The notes under the pieces: model-generated
The model's database searches: none
What the model saw: the letters and a program-made list of their open reading frames with translations, nothing else
Told to the model about the DNA's origin: nothing
Position numbers and translations under genes: made by a program
NCBI GenBank assembly: GCA_003133265.1
Contig: PKWQ01000407.1
Span: 1 to 15,267 of the forward strand
DNA length: 15,267 nucleotides
Source: Acetobacteraceae bacterium
Lineage (GTDB): Bacteria > Pseudomonadota > Alphaproteobacteria > Acetobacterales > Acetobacteraceae
Direction: 5' to 3'
Part shown: positions 6,936-14,583 of the stretch, one piece after another
Layout of the letters: each line of letters opens with the position of its first letter
How positions within the stretch are numbered: the stretch's first letter is position 1

Positions 6936-7186
6936 CCGGCAGATGTCGAATATTGTTGCTGATAGCTCAAATCCATCGCTGAGAGTCCCCGATATATCCG
7001 TGCGGTGATTTGCGCCTCACGACTGAGTCAGGTTTGCGCCCGGCTCTCCAGCCTGCGTTTGAAAACTATAGTCGTCGCTTCGGGACTAAAGCTTAATCTG
7101 CGTTAAAGATGGCGACCGCCAAACACTCGTATTTCTTACTGACTGTCGGCGCGTGTAAGGCCGTCGCGGGTGCGGCGTTTATTCAG

Positions 7187-7849
7187 ATGAAGGCGGGCGG
7201 CAACACGATGGGCGACGGGCGTGACGATGACGCAAAGCCGACGGACGAAGCCGATGCCGCCAAGCCTGCGGACGCGGCAGTCCGTCGCGCGCTCGTTGAG
7301 GCCCGCCAGAGCTTCCTGGCGTTTCTTCGTCAGCGCCTCGGCAATCAAGACGAAGCCGAAGACGTGTTGCAGCGGTTTGCGCTTCGCGCCCTTGAGCACG
7401 CTTCCGAACTCCGCGAGGTCCGGTCGGTGCGGAGCTGGCTTGGGCGCGTTCTCGCGAGCACGATCGTCGATCACCAGCGCCGTGTGATCCGGAGACGTCG
7501 ACGGGAGGTTGCAATGGAGCAGGTAGATGTCGAGAACGTCGCCGCCGACCCGGCTGACGACGTGGACGCGGCAATTTGCACCTGCATGTACAAACTGCTG
7601 CCGACGCTCAAACCCGAATACGCAGAAGTGATCTGGCGTGCCGACCTTCTTGACGAGCCGCGCGACCGGATCGCGGCGAGCCTGGGCACGACCCTTAACA
7701 ACGTCACCGTTCGGCTCCACCGCGGCCGCCAGGCGTTGAAGAAGCGGCTCGACGAGATGTGTTTGACTTGTCCCGTCCATGGTTTCCTCGACTGCCGTTG
7801 TGACGACGCCGAGCGGATCAGGGAGCGGCGAGCCGCAGTCCGGAGCTAG
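7187..7849 (+). CDS. ECF-like sigma-70 family RNA polymerase sigma factor with Cys-rich tail
   Basis: A roughly 220-residue sigma factor. Region 2 (about 38-105) includes FLRQRLGNQDEAEDVLQRFA and VRSWLGRVLASTIVDHQRR. Region 4 (about 135-190) includes LPTLKPEYAEVIWRADLLD and the recognition helix with NNVTVRLHRGRQALKKRL. The C-terminus has CLTCPVHGFLDCRC (C192, C195, H198, C203, C205 from this start), a possible metal or redox site, and C131/C133 lie between the domains. No anti-sigma gene is adjacent, so the Cys tail may be the sensor (inference). Start is uncertain: ATG 7109 adds 26 residues that look non-coding, and ATG 7208 removes seven; none has a strong ribosome site. It lies upstream of broken thiolase and polyphosphate genes it may once have controlled. 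Confidence 0.85.
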   Translation: MKAGGNTMGDGRDDDAKPTDEADAAKPADAAVRRALVEARQSFLAFLRQRLGNQDEAEDVLQRFALRALEHASELREVRSVRSWLGRVLASTIVDHQRRVIRRRRREVAMEQVDVENVAADPADDVDAAICTCMYKLLPTLKPEYAEVIWRADLLDEPRDRIAASLGTTLNNVTVRLHRGRQALKKRLDEMCLTCPVHGFLDCRCDDAERIRERRAAVRS

Positions 7850-7909
7850 GACCGAACGTGATGATGCGCCCAACCGCGGTAGTCACCAGAGTTTGAGAGG
7901 ACAGTCGCT

Positions 7910-8250
7910 ATGCCACGAATCCAACTTCGTGCTGTGCGCCCCGGTCCGGACCGCAATCGGGACCTATGGCGGGTCTCTGAAAGACCTCGCGGCACCGGTA
8001 CTGGGAAGCGTCGTCATCAAGGAGACCCTGTCTCGTGGCAAGATCGACGGCAACGCGATCGACACTGTCGTGATGGGGCAGATTGTCCAGGCCGGGGCCA
8101 AGATGAACCCCGCCCGCCAGGCGGCGATCAAGGCCGGGGTCCCGGTGAACGTCCCGGCTATGACGATCAACCGGGTCTGCGGCTCGGGGGCGCAGGCGAT
8201 CGCAATGGCGGCGCAAGAAATCATGCTTGGCTTCGTCCGGCGCGCCGTCG
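7910..8250 (+). pseudogene. Acetyl-CoA acetyltransferase (thiolase), N-terminal remnant with frameshift
   Basis: The frame encodes FVLCAPVRTAIGTYGGSLKD, then GQIVQAGAKMNPARQAA and INRVCGSGAQAIAMAAQEIM, the thiolase N-terminal domain with the nucleophilic Cys in VCGSG. A good ribosome site GAGAGGA (7895-7901) precedes ATG 7910, but that ATG is one base out of phase; removing one C at 7913/7914 gives MHESNFVLCAP, the expected start. So a single-base insertion at the start plus loss of everything after about residue 107 make it non-functional (the family is about 390 residues). The intact enzyme condenses two acetyl-CoA, for instance in PHB synthesis. After about 8232 the same frame continues into a BON-like tail. 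Confidence 0.9.
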
Positions 8251-8378
8251 CCGGCGTCGTCGTTTACCTCTGGGGCATCACGGAAACCCAGAAGGAGCGA
8301 GAGGCGGTTCGCGTCGCGGCCGAGACCGTGGCCGGCCCCAGCAACGTTCGCGATCACATGAACACGCAGCCCCTATGA
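8232..8378 (+). pseudogene. BON-domain protein, C-terminal remnant fused in frame to thiolase
   Basis: From about 8247 the frame reads AVAGVVVYLWGITETQKERE and AVRVAAETVAGPSNVRDHM to TGA 8376-8378. The order (VVYLWG strand, polar turn, amphipathic helix, V-x-x-V-x-D-H) matches the last part of a BON domain, as at the end of CBS-BON proteins in stress/energy islands. The start of the domain is missing, and the preceding 20 codons belong to neither family clearly. Assignment is by pattern and modest. Confidence 0.55.
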
Positions 8379-8394
8379 GTCCATGCTCAGGGCA

Positions 8395-8609
8395 GTTGGT
8401 ATAAGCAGTCCTCATGGGCCTTCATATACTGTTTTCAGAAACTCCTTTCTGCCCTATCTGAAAGATTGAATTTCCAGGTCTTTTTCTGCTCGTCGGGGCG
8501 ATCAAGGAAGCGCTTTCGCTGTTCTTCCTTCGGGATGTGGAGGCAAGACTCGATGATCCGCGTTCCGTTGCGATGGAGGTGGCTTTCCAAGTCCACAATG
8601 GAACGATAC
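8395..8609 (-). pseudogene. Polyphosphate kinase 2, internal remnant with a nonsense change
   Basis: The minus strand reads YRSIVDLESHLHRNGTRII, then HIPKEEQRKRFLDRPDEQKK and TWKFNLSDRAERSF, a TGA at 8435-8437, and then in the same frame KQYMKAHEDCL. Polyphosphate kinase 2 enzymes have FERHLxxNGTRIIKFFLH-SKEEQ, NWKF and ER-FWxxYMxAYEDCL, so the TGA sits where Trp (TGG) belongs. The Walker A and lid regions are absent. The upstream side is cut at 8609/8610 by the end of an IS3-family element, and the downstream side fades at about 8395. The intact enzyme transfers phosphate between polyphosphate and nucleotides. Confidence 0.85.
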
Positions 8610-8748
8610 TGGCCTGACGGGCTTTTTGTACCAGCGGGCTAGAGAGATTATTGCACCGTTGCGGGCTGATCCAGCGATGGCGTGAACGGGTTGAAAGTCT
8701 GCGGTGCAGGTGGCCGATATCCAAGCGACGAGTGCGGTCTTGGTATTA
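8610..8748 (-). mobile_element. IS3-family element, right-end remnant
   Basis: It contains the transposase C-terminus and, at 8610-8634, TGGCCTGACGGGCTTTTTGT then ACCAG, which has the TG start and T-rich pattern of IS3-family terminal repeats. The next base outside, 8609, resumes polyphosphate kinase 2 coding, so the boundary is well placed. The other end is lost at about 8745. Confidence 0.8.
8648..8748 (-). pseudogene. IS3-family transposase (orfB), C-terminal remnant
   Basis: The minus strand reads RPHSSLGYRPPAPQTFNPF then TPSLDQPATVQ and TAA (RC of 8648-8650). The RPHSSLGYRPPAP motif is the conserved end of the rve integrase domain in IS3 transposases. Only about 33 residues remain; all catalytic DDE residues are missing. 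Confidence 0.88.
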
Positions 8749-9176
8749 TACAGCCCCGAGTTTCTGGCGCGGGGGGCGGATGAGCTCGATCGGTTGCCGA
8801 CTGGGTCGGCGATCGAGCAGATGCTGGCCGACTACCAAGTCCTGCGGGATCGGGCGAAGACATGCAGGAGCCAGTAACCGTTCATGCTTCACGCCCGCCA
8901 AAACGCTACCGAGGTCTCGAATATCTGTAAAGCGAAGAAGGTGGTCTATAGCGGTGTTTATTACCCGTTCAAGGATGTGGGCGGTACGATCAAAGCCGAG
9001 AAGGCAGCTACGTGACGACACATGGGGCGTGCCGTGGCCGCCGCGCCTTTGCCGGTTTGGCCCCAGCCGAAGGACGCCCGCTCATTCGTGCCCGGTCCGC
9101 ATATCGTTCGAGCAGCGGCCGGCAATTGATGGCCAGCCTAGTGGGCACCGACGGGTCCGCTGCAATGCGACGCCAG
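8749..9176 (+). other. No recognised gene; decayed coding-like stretch
   Basis: One + frame reads YSPEFLARGADELDRLPTGS then AIEQMLADYQVLRDRAKTC, meets TAA at 8875-8877, and continues in the same frame as a 43-residue ORF at 8884-9015 (MLHARQNATEVSN ... YYPFKDVGGTIKAEKAA). Composition is protein-like and continuous across the stop, so it may be a gene broken by one nonsense change and cut on its left by the IS3 remnant. I do not recognise the family. From 9016 to 9176 nothing is evident; this is the 3' flank of the glucoamylase-like gene. Confidence 0.3.
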
Positions 9177-10478
9177 TCACAACCACCCTCCGCAAAACCC
9201 CGCTCGCCGCAATCCGCCTGCTATGTATCGGCATTTTCGCATAAGTTGCCACAGAAGGCCGCTGCGATAGTTCTCGATCATCAATATAATCGGCCCTTGA
9301 TTGAGCCCGAAATGCCAAGGCGACACCCACCAACCATAAGGATTACCCGGCTCTCCGGGATGAGTGGGGTTGAACGCGGCCTTGAAGCCGTACCGGTTAA
9401 ATTTCGTCAACTGCGCCTGGTAAATACAGAAGTCGAGCGTGGGCAGTACAATTTCAGGCGCGAACGGTAAGGACGCAACGACCGCCCAAGGTGCGAGCGT
9501 GCCGTCATCAGGTCCGTATGGGACGCCGCGCCCCATATAATCGTAAAACGTGCGCTCGATGCCTTCCAACTTGATTGTGCTGGGGCCCGGCCCCTCGCTC
9601 GCGGTAATTCCCCAACAACAGTCATGATAGCCGGCGAACTTGAGTGGGTTGTCGATCGCATACCGTTGTTGCACATAAGTTGCGCGGCGGCTGTTCTCGA
9701 AATAGTCGATGCCCTTGTCGCGCATGAAGGCGTCCTGGATGCCCCGAAAGTCGATCCAGATATGCGAGAGCTGGTGCGTGAACAGCGGCCCGGAGTAGAG
9801 ATATCGATACCCATAACAGTCTTCCCACCGGTACGTGGAAGCCCAGGCCGTGTAGCTGCTATCGGGCAGCGGATGAGTTGGCGAGCCCAGCCCCAACACG
9901 TACAGCAGCATTGCCTCATCATAGCCTTCCCAACGGAACTTCAGGAATCCGCTTTCGGACTTCCAGCCGTGCGTAACCGTTTCGCCTTGGTTCTGCGCCC
10001 ATTGCCAATCGGCGCGCCGATAGAGCGCATCGGCGAGAGTGCGGATTTCATGCTCGTCGGCTGTGTCCGCGTCAAAATACATCGCGGACGTCAACGCGCC
10101 CGCCAGAAGGAATGCGCTGTCTATCGTCGACAGTTCGCATTGCCAGGCGCGCCGGCCGGTCTGCATGTCGAGAAAATGATAATAGAAGCCCCGGTAGCCG
10201 GTAGCCTCGGGTTCAGGGCCTTGCGGGCTGTTCCAGAAAAACCGCAGCGTGTTTAGCGCTCGTTCTACCGCTGCGGCGCGCGGCATGAACCCGCGTTCGA
10301 CACCGACCGGATAACAGGCTAACGCGAGGCCGGTGGCGGCGATGCTCGCGGGCCAATCCGGAGTGGTTTTGTCGATCACGAGCCCGTTGGCGGGATTCGT
10401 CTCATGCAGAAAGTAGCCGAATGAATCGCGCTGCAGCTTTTCCAGCTCGGCATCTGGAGTACGTTTCATGGTGCTCAT
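9177..10478 (-). CDS. Glucoamylase-family protein (PF10091/COG5368-like glycoside hydrolase)
   Basis: A 433-residue protein. Matches to the family pattern include ELEKLQRDSFGYFLHETNPA (11-30), CELSTIDSAFLLAGAL (114-129), WEGYDEAMLLYVLGLGSPTH (183-202), WGITASEGPG (289-298), YGPDDGTLAPWAVVASLPFA (321-340) and the C-terminal GPIILMIENYRSGLLW. These proteins form an alpha/alpha barrel; characterised relatives include endo-beta-1,2-glucanases (GH144), so true substrate and linkage are uncertain here. No signal peptide is seen, so it should act in the cytoplasm. The ATG overlaps the stop of the ATP-grasp gene (ATGA), implying coupled translation. The gene looks complete at both ends, unlike its upstream neighbours. 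Confidence 0.9.
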   Translation of the reverse strand: MSTMKRTPDAELEKLQRDSFGYFLHETNPANGLVIDKTTPDWPASIAATGLALACYPVGVERGFMPRAAAVERALNTLRFFWNSPQGPEPEATGYRGFYYHFLDMQTGRRAWQCELSTIDSAFLLAGALTSAMYFDADTADEHEIRTLADALYRRADWQWAQNQGETVTHGWKSESGFLKFRWEGYDEAMLLYVLGLGSPTHPLPDSSYTAWASTYRWEDCYGYRYLYSGPLFTHQLSHIWIDFRGIQDAFMRDKGIDYFENSRRATYVQQRYAIDNPLKFAGYHDCCWGITASEGPGPSTIKLEGIERTFYDYMGRGVPYGPDDGTLAPWAVVASLPFAPEIVLPTLDFCIYQAQLTKFNRYGFKAAFNPTHPGEPGNPYGWWVSPWHFGLNQGPIILMIENYRSGLLWQLMRKCRYIAGGLRRAGFCGGWL

Positions 10479-11842
10479 GACTCCACGCCGGCCGCAACCG
10501 GCTCTGAGCCCGTTGCAGCGTCGGTGAAAACCGGCGCGAAGCCGCCGCCCGGAGTGCGGAAATTTGTCGTCTGGCCCTGATAGAGTCGTGCCGTGACGAA
10601 CTGCACTGCGCCGTCATACACGTAGTTGCGCACGTCGAACTTGAGCGCATGCGGCACTTGGTGATCCGCGATCAGGCGCTCTCCAGGAGGCACCAGCGCC
10701 TGCGCTACATAGTCGCCGGCGAGGATATGCTCCCACACACGCCTGGTCAGTTTGTCGCCCCGATATGCGGCCCTGCTGCCGAAGCCCGCGGCTGGCTTGA
10801 AAAAAAGCTTGCGCCGCCCTGACCACAAGCGCTCGGCATCGGAGGCTCCGACAATCTCTGTTTTCGGAATGCCGCTCAGAAGCGTGCGCGCAATATCTTC
10901 AGAGATGCCGAACGACCGCAAGCGCTCAGGATCGCTGAGAACGGCGAGGTTGCGCTTGTTAGCGTATAGCGCATGAACACGAGGATGGGGCGTCAGAACA
11001 ACGGCGTTGTTCAGATATGCATCGCGCAGCACCGCGTGCGCAGGCTCTTCCAGCATGAAGTCGGTAAGCCGGTTGTAGACGAGGTCGACCGGTTCGTTCC
11101 CATGCCACAGGACGTCATCGTGTAGCCGCAACGCCGCCGGATCGGCGATGATCGCCTCCACGCCGTGTCGACGGAACAGCTGCTTGAACATGATAAACTC
11201 GGGGTAGAGAAACTGTTCTTGCGGGTTCTTGTCGACGATCGCGATGCGTCGCAGATCCCGGTCGCCACGAGCCAGACGCCATTCAAAAAAGAACATCGCA
11301 ACGAAGGTTTGATCGAGTGCTCCGAGCGCAACTGGGCCGCTAGTCATGCCTGCGATCGCCGGGCAGCAAGCCCGCTGCGCGCGTGCCAGCGCGGCATTGA
11401 GAAGCGCGCCGCCGGCGTTGGTGTTGATCTCGATCAGCTTCGGTCCGGCGTCGGTCACGTGGAAGTCGTAGCTCAGGAACACACCTCGTGCGCCACTGCC
11501 ATCAAAACTCGCCACCTGCGGCGCCCATTCGAGGACGATCTCGCGATACGCAGGCAGCGCAATGACCATCTGCGCCGCCCGAATGATCGCCGCCATGCGG
11601 TCCAGATGATGCCGAGACACAAACACTGGCATTGCCGCGAACATGTGAGAGCATTTTTCTAGAAGCAGCGGATACAAGCTGCGCGTCTCGGTGTCCGTTT
11701 CGAACTCCCGCTTCAGTGCATCCGCGTCAAGACTGATGCAGAAGCAGTCGCTGTTAAGCGATTCGACCCCGCGCCCCTCGGGTTGCGGACCAGATGCGCC
11801 TTGCGTTTCACAAATGGGGCTCAGGCTCTTGGATTCGATCAT
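10475..11842 (-). CDS. ATP-grasp-like protein of unknown function
   Basis: A 455-residue soluble protein. Motifs suggest an ATP-grasp-type ligase: FHVTDAGPKLIEINTNAGG (127-145, acidic/Asn metal-site style), DLVYNRLTDF (253-262), YANKRNLAVLSD (293-304), KLFFKPAAGFGSRAAYRG (345-362, a Lys plus flexible Gly loop as in nucleotide-binding lobes), and VAQALVPPGER followed by LKFDVRNYVYDG (about 379-410). The order, with the acidic block before the Gly loop, recalls circularly permuted or glutathionylspermidine-synthase-like members. Start ATG 11842 has GAGGAAG five bases upstream. It follows the pfkB-aldolase-pgm ORF by 29 bp and is coupled by ATGA to the glucoamylase-family gene. ATP-dependent carboxylate-amine ligation is a family-level guess; substrate unknown. 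Confidence 0.62.
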   Translation of the reverse strand: MIESKSLSPICETQGASGPQPEGRGVESLNSDCFCISLDADALKREFETDTETRSLYPLLLEKCSHMFAAMPVFVSRHHLDRMAAIIRAAQMVIALPAYREIVLEWAPQVASFDGSGARGVFLSYDFHVTDAGPKLIEINTNAGGALLNAALARAQRACCPAIAGMTSGPVALGALDQTFVAMFFFEWRLARGDRDLRRIAIVDKNPQEQFLYPEFIMFKQLFRRHGVEAIIADPAALRLHDDVLWHGNEPVDLVYNRLTDFMLEEPAHAVLRDAYLNNAVVLTPHPRVHALYANKRNLAVLSDPERLRSFGISEDIARTLLSGIPKTEIVGASDAERLWSGRRKLFFKPAAGFGSRAAYRGDKLTRRVWEHILAGDYVAQALVPPGERLIADHQVPHALKFDVRNYVYDGAVQFVTARLYQGQTTNFRTPGGGFAPVFTDAATGSEPVAAGVES

Positions 11843-11871
11843 GGTTCTTCCTCAAAACGGTGCCCGCGACG

Positions 11872-12179
11872 TCATCGCCCAAGCGTAGCGTCGACGATGG
11901 CTTGCGCTTCTTCCGCGATGCGGCGCAGATGATACTCTCCGCGAAAACTTTCCGCATAGATTTTGTAGATGTCCTCGGTGCCCGATGGGCGGGCAGCGAA
12001 CCACCCATTCTCTGCAATCACCTTCAATCCGCCTATGGGAGCGCCGTTGCCCGGCGCGCGGGTAAGTATGCTTTGGATCTTTTCGCCAGCGAGGTCCGCG
12101 GACCGAACCTGTTGAGGCGAGAGCGTCGACAGCTCTGGAGTGGCGGGCGCGTCGACCCGATCGAAAGCAGGCTCGCCCC
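11872..12179 (-). pseudogene. pgm: Phosphoglucomutase, C-terminal remnant fused in frame
   Basis: The last 102 codons of the ORF read EPAFDRVDAPATPELSTLSP, QQVRSADLAGEKIQSILTRA, PGNGAPIGGLKVIAENGWFA, ARPSGTEDIYKIYAESFRGE and end IVDATLGR. This is the C-terminal domain of the alpha-D-glucose-specific phosphoglucomutase, with the phosphate-binding RPSGTE loop. The catalytic phosphoserine, Mg and sugar-binding domains (about 440 residues) are missing, so it is not an enzyme. Its stop lies 29 bp before the ATP-grasp gene, so the fusion preserves translation into the intact downstream pair. Confidence 0.93.
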
Positions 12180-12276
12180 TAGGTAGCAGTATGCCCGAAG
12201 CAGTTTTCTGTTTGAGGGTTTCCTCGAAGATGATGACGCCGCTGATGAATGCGCTCACCCCGGGCGTGGATGAGGC
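12180..12276 (-). pseudogene. Class I fructose-bisphosphate aldolase, about 30-residue fragment
   Basis: The stretch TPGVSAFISGVIIFEETLKQ then KTASG is the conserved early segment of class I aldolases (usual form: TTPG-x-x-x-x-ISGVILFDETLRQKxxDG). It is embedded in frame between the PfkB and phosphoglucomutase parts, with ILLP possibly from the nearby GILPG segment. The Schiff-base lysine and most of the barrel are absent. It implies that an aldolase gene once lay between pfkB and pgm. Confidence 0.75.
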
Positions 12277-12768
12277 CCGATCGGCCAGCAGCTCGCCGGT
12301 CAGCTCCTGCAGTTCGCGCAGATTCGGCTTCAAGAGATCGACTCCATGATCCACCGCCGCCTTGAGCGGCGTGCCGGAACTGTCGAGCGCCAGCGGCACC
12401 GCCCAGCGTCGCGCGATTTCGGCGATGCGCGCATAGAAGTCTTCCGGAACACCGGGCGGAAGACTGCCGCCCGCCGCAATGAAGTCCGGCCTCTGATCAA
12501 ATGACGTGAGCGCTTCGAGGCAGCTCTGCCATTCCCTGTCGCTCAGCCGCGGTCCGCACAAAACGAAGCGGAACTGGTCGTCGGTGGCAGTCTCGAGCGC
12601 CGTAACATCGGCCCCGAGCCTAGACGCGACGCGGCCCACATTGATCCCGCCGCCGCCCGCATCGCGTCGGGCGGTGGTGCAGCGCAATTTTCGTGTCGGC
12701 GCCACCCGGTCGACCGATGTCGAGACATCGATAGCGGGGTTCATGGTGATCGTCAGAATGCCAGCCAT
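12277..12768 (-). pseudogene. pfkB: 6-phosphofructokinase II (PfkB family), internally deleted and truncated
   Basis: It starts MAGILTITMNPAIDVSTSVD one base after the glgA stop (TGAcATG) and keeps the PfkB substrate block KLRCTTARRDAGGGGINVGR. After ADVTAL about 40 residues are missing, and the frame resumes at ATDDQFRFVLCGPRLSDREW (joint near 12594). It then continues through AAGGSLPPGVPEDF, LALDSSGTPLKAAVD and DLLKPNLRELQELTGELLA. Homology ends near residue 164. The C-terminal third with the catalytic GAGD motif is absent, so it should not phosphorylate fructose-6-phosphate. The ORF 11872-12768 is continuous: it goes straight on into an aldolase fragment and then a phosphoglucomutase fragment (298 residues in all). 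Confidence 0.9.
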
Positions 12769-12769
12769 G

Positions 12770-14375
12770 TCAGGTGCCAGTAAGGCGGAGCGCGGGAGGT
12801 GCAGATTCCTCCTGCGGCGCCAGATCGTCTTCATCTCGACCAGCGAGCCCCGCGTATAAGCCGAGGTAGCGCTCCGCGGGACGCCGCCAACGGAAGTCTT
12901 GGCGCATAGCCCTGGTCTGCATTGCTCGCCACGCGACCGGCTCTCGAAAGTTCCCGCAGGCGCGCTCGATGGCATCGACGAGAGCGGGCGCGGTCGGCTT
13001 TTGGAAGACAAACCCCGTAGCTTCGCACTGCGTGTGTTCCTGGTACCCGATAACCGTGTCGGCCAGTCCGCCGACTTTGCGCACGGTCGGAATCGTGCCA
13101 AAGCGCATCGTGTACATTTGCGTGAGGCCGCAGGGCTCGAAAAGTGCCGGGGCGGCGAGCATGTCGGTGCCGGCGAGCACGCGTCTGGCCAGCGTCTCCT
13201 CGTAGCCGATGCGCACGGCGATACGGCCCGGAAAACGGGCCTCCAGGGTGCGCAGCGTCTGCTCGATCGAGCGATCGCCCTCGCCGCAAACGGCGAGCTG
13301 CGCCCCCTCGTTCGCGATAGCAGGCCCGATCTTCGGCAAGACGTCGGCCATCTTCTGCTCGGTCAAGCGGCTGATATAGGCGATCACCGGGGCATCAGGG
13401 TCGGCTTCGAGGCCGAGCTCGTTCTGAAGCGGCGTCTTGCACCGATGCTTGCCCGAGAGATCGTCAACACTGTAAGGGTGCGGGATTCTCGGGCGTCCAG
13501 CTGTCATAGTCGATGCCGTTGAGAATCCCGACGAGGTCGTCTGCCCTGGCACGCAGGAGGCCGTCGAGGCCGCAGCCGAATTCGGGGGTGAGGATTTCGC
13601 GTGCATAGCGCGGGCTCACGGTCGTCAGACGGTCGGCGAAGCGGATGCCCGCTTTGAGGAACGACACCCCGCCATAGAACTCGACGCCGTCCGCAGTGAA
13701 CCACCCGCTCGGCAAGCCGAGGCGTGGGAAGATTTCGGCCGGGAACACCCCCTGGAAGGCGAGGTTGTGAATCGTCAGCACCGAGGCCGGCCGGGGGCCT
13801 GGCTGCGCGGCGAGCAGCGCTGGAACAAGGCCGAGATGCCAGTCGTTGAGATGCACCACATCGGGCCGCCACCCGATCGCGCCGGGCGCAATGCGCGTCA
13901 CGGCGTGGCAGAAGAGGGCAAAACGCTTTGCATTGTCCGGCCAATCCTGCCCTTGCGGGTCGAGATAGAGGCCGCCGCTTCGGCGGTAGAGGGATGGGCA
14001 ATCCACGAGCCACAGCGGCAGATCGGTATCGGGCGGTCGCGCCGGGATCACCCGCGCGTTGCCAAGCCCGACGAGATCGCCAAGTGGGATAGGCTTGCCC
14101 TTATTCCGCGCCCGGTCGAGCGCCTCGGCATAGCCCGGCATGACCAGACGCATGTCCGCCCCCAGGCCTGCGAGGGTCGCGGGCAGGGCCGCGCTGACGT
14201 CGGCCAGCCCTCCCGTCTTGGCCAACGGGAATACCTCGGGCGTCGCAAACAGGACGCGCAGGTTTACCGTGCCTGCAGCTTTCAAGCCGGTGCTCACCGC
14301 CATACGTGAACCAGCCCAAGCCGCGCCGTTATTCGGCGGCGGCGTCTCGTCGCACACGGTGGTCATTCGGCTCAT
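12770..14375 (-). pseudogene. glgA: Glycogen synthase, split by one frameshift
   Basis: GlgA adds glucose from ADP-glucose to glycogen. The first frame (to TGA at 13464-13466) holds VLFATPEVFPLAKTGGLADV with the KTGGL sugar-nucleotide site, HLNDWHLGLVPALLAAQPG, IHNLAFQGVFP, and GILNGIDYDSWTPENP. The second frame (about 13487 to 12770) goes on with PYSVDDLSGKHRCKTPLQNE, ISRLTEQK, FEPCGLTQMYTMRFGTIPT and VGGLADTVIG. So both GT5 lobes are present and only a +1-type shift near 13475-13490 separates them; no slippery motif is evident, so mutation or a sequencing error is likelier than programmed shifting. ATG 14375 is my start (purine-rich run just upstream), though the usual GlgA start would be near the VLFAT motif. 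It is coupled to the pfkB remnant by a one-base gap. Confidence 0.93.
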
Positions 14376-14583
14376 CGGCGCCCCCCGCGTATTGTTGTTC
14401 GTCAACCCATTGATCGCGGCGTTCGTCCATCGACGCACGGCGCCAATGGTCCAACGATCGATCGTATGTTGGCGCGGTGTCGGCCTTGATTCTTTGATCT
14501 CGGTTAAGCTGTCGCGAGAACGTTGCCGGCCGAAACACGATCGGTCGCCGCCCTCGGCGCGCCCGGTGACTCAAGGGTGATTC

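Noticed and set aside
7082..7108. Possible EcfG-type promoter before the sigma gene
   Set aside because: GGGAC and CGTT occur but the spacing is about 14 bases rather than 16-17, and GGAAC is not matched.
7779..7909. Upstream extension of the thiolase frame into the sigma factor gene
   Set aside because: The extension has no thiolase similarity, and the real ribosome site and ATG lie at 7895-7912.
9177..9922. Alternative minus and plus ORFs inside the glucoamylase-family gene
   Set aside because: Other-frame shadows of a gene with many conserved blocks.
13464..13500. Programmed ribosomal frameshift in glgA
   Set aside because: No slippery heptamer, prfB-like CUU-UGA or downstream structure was seen; mutation or error is simpler.
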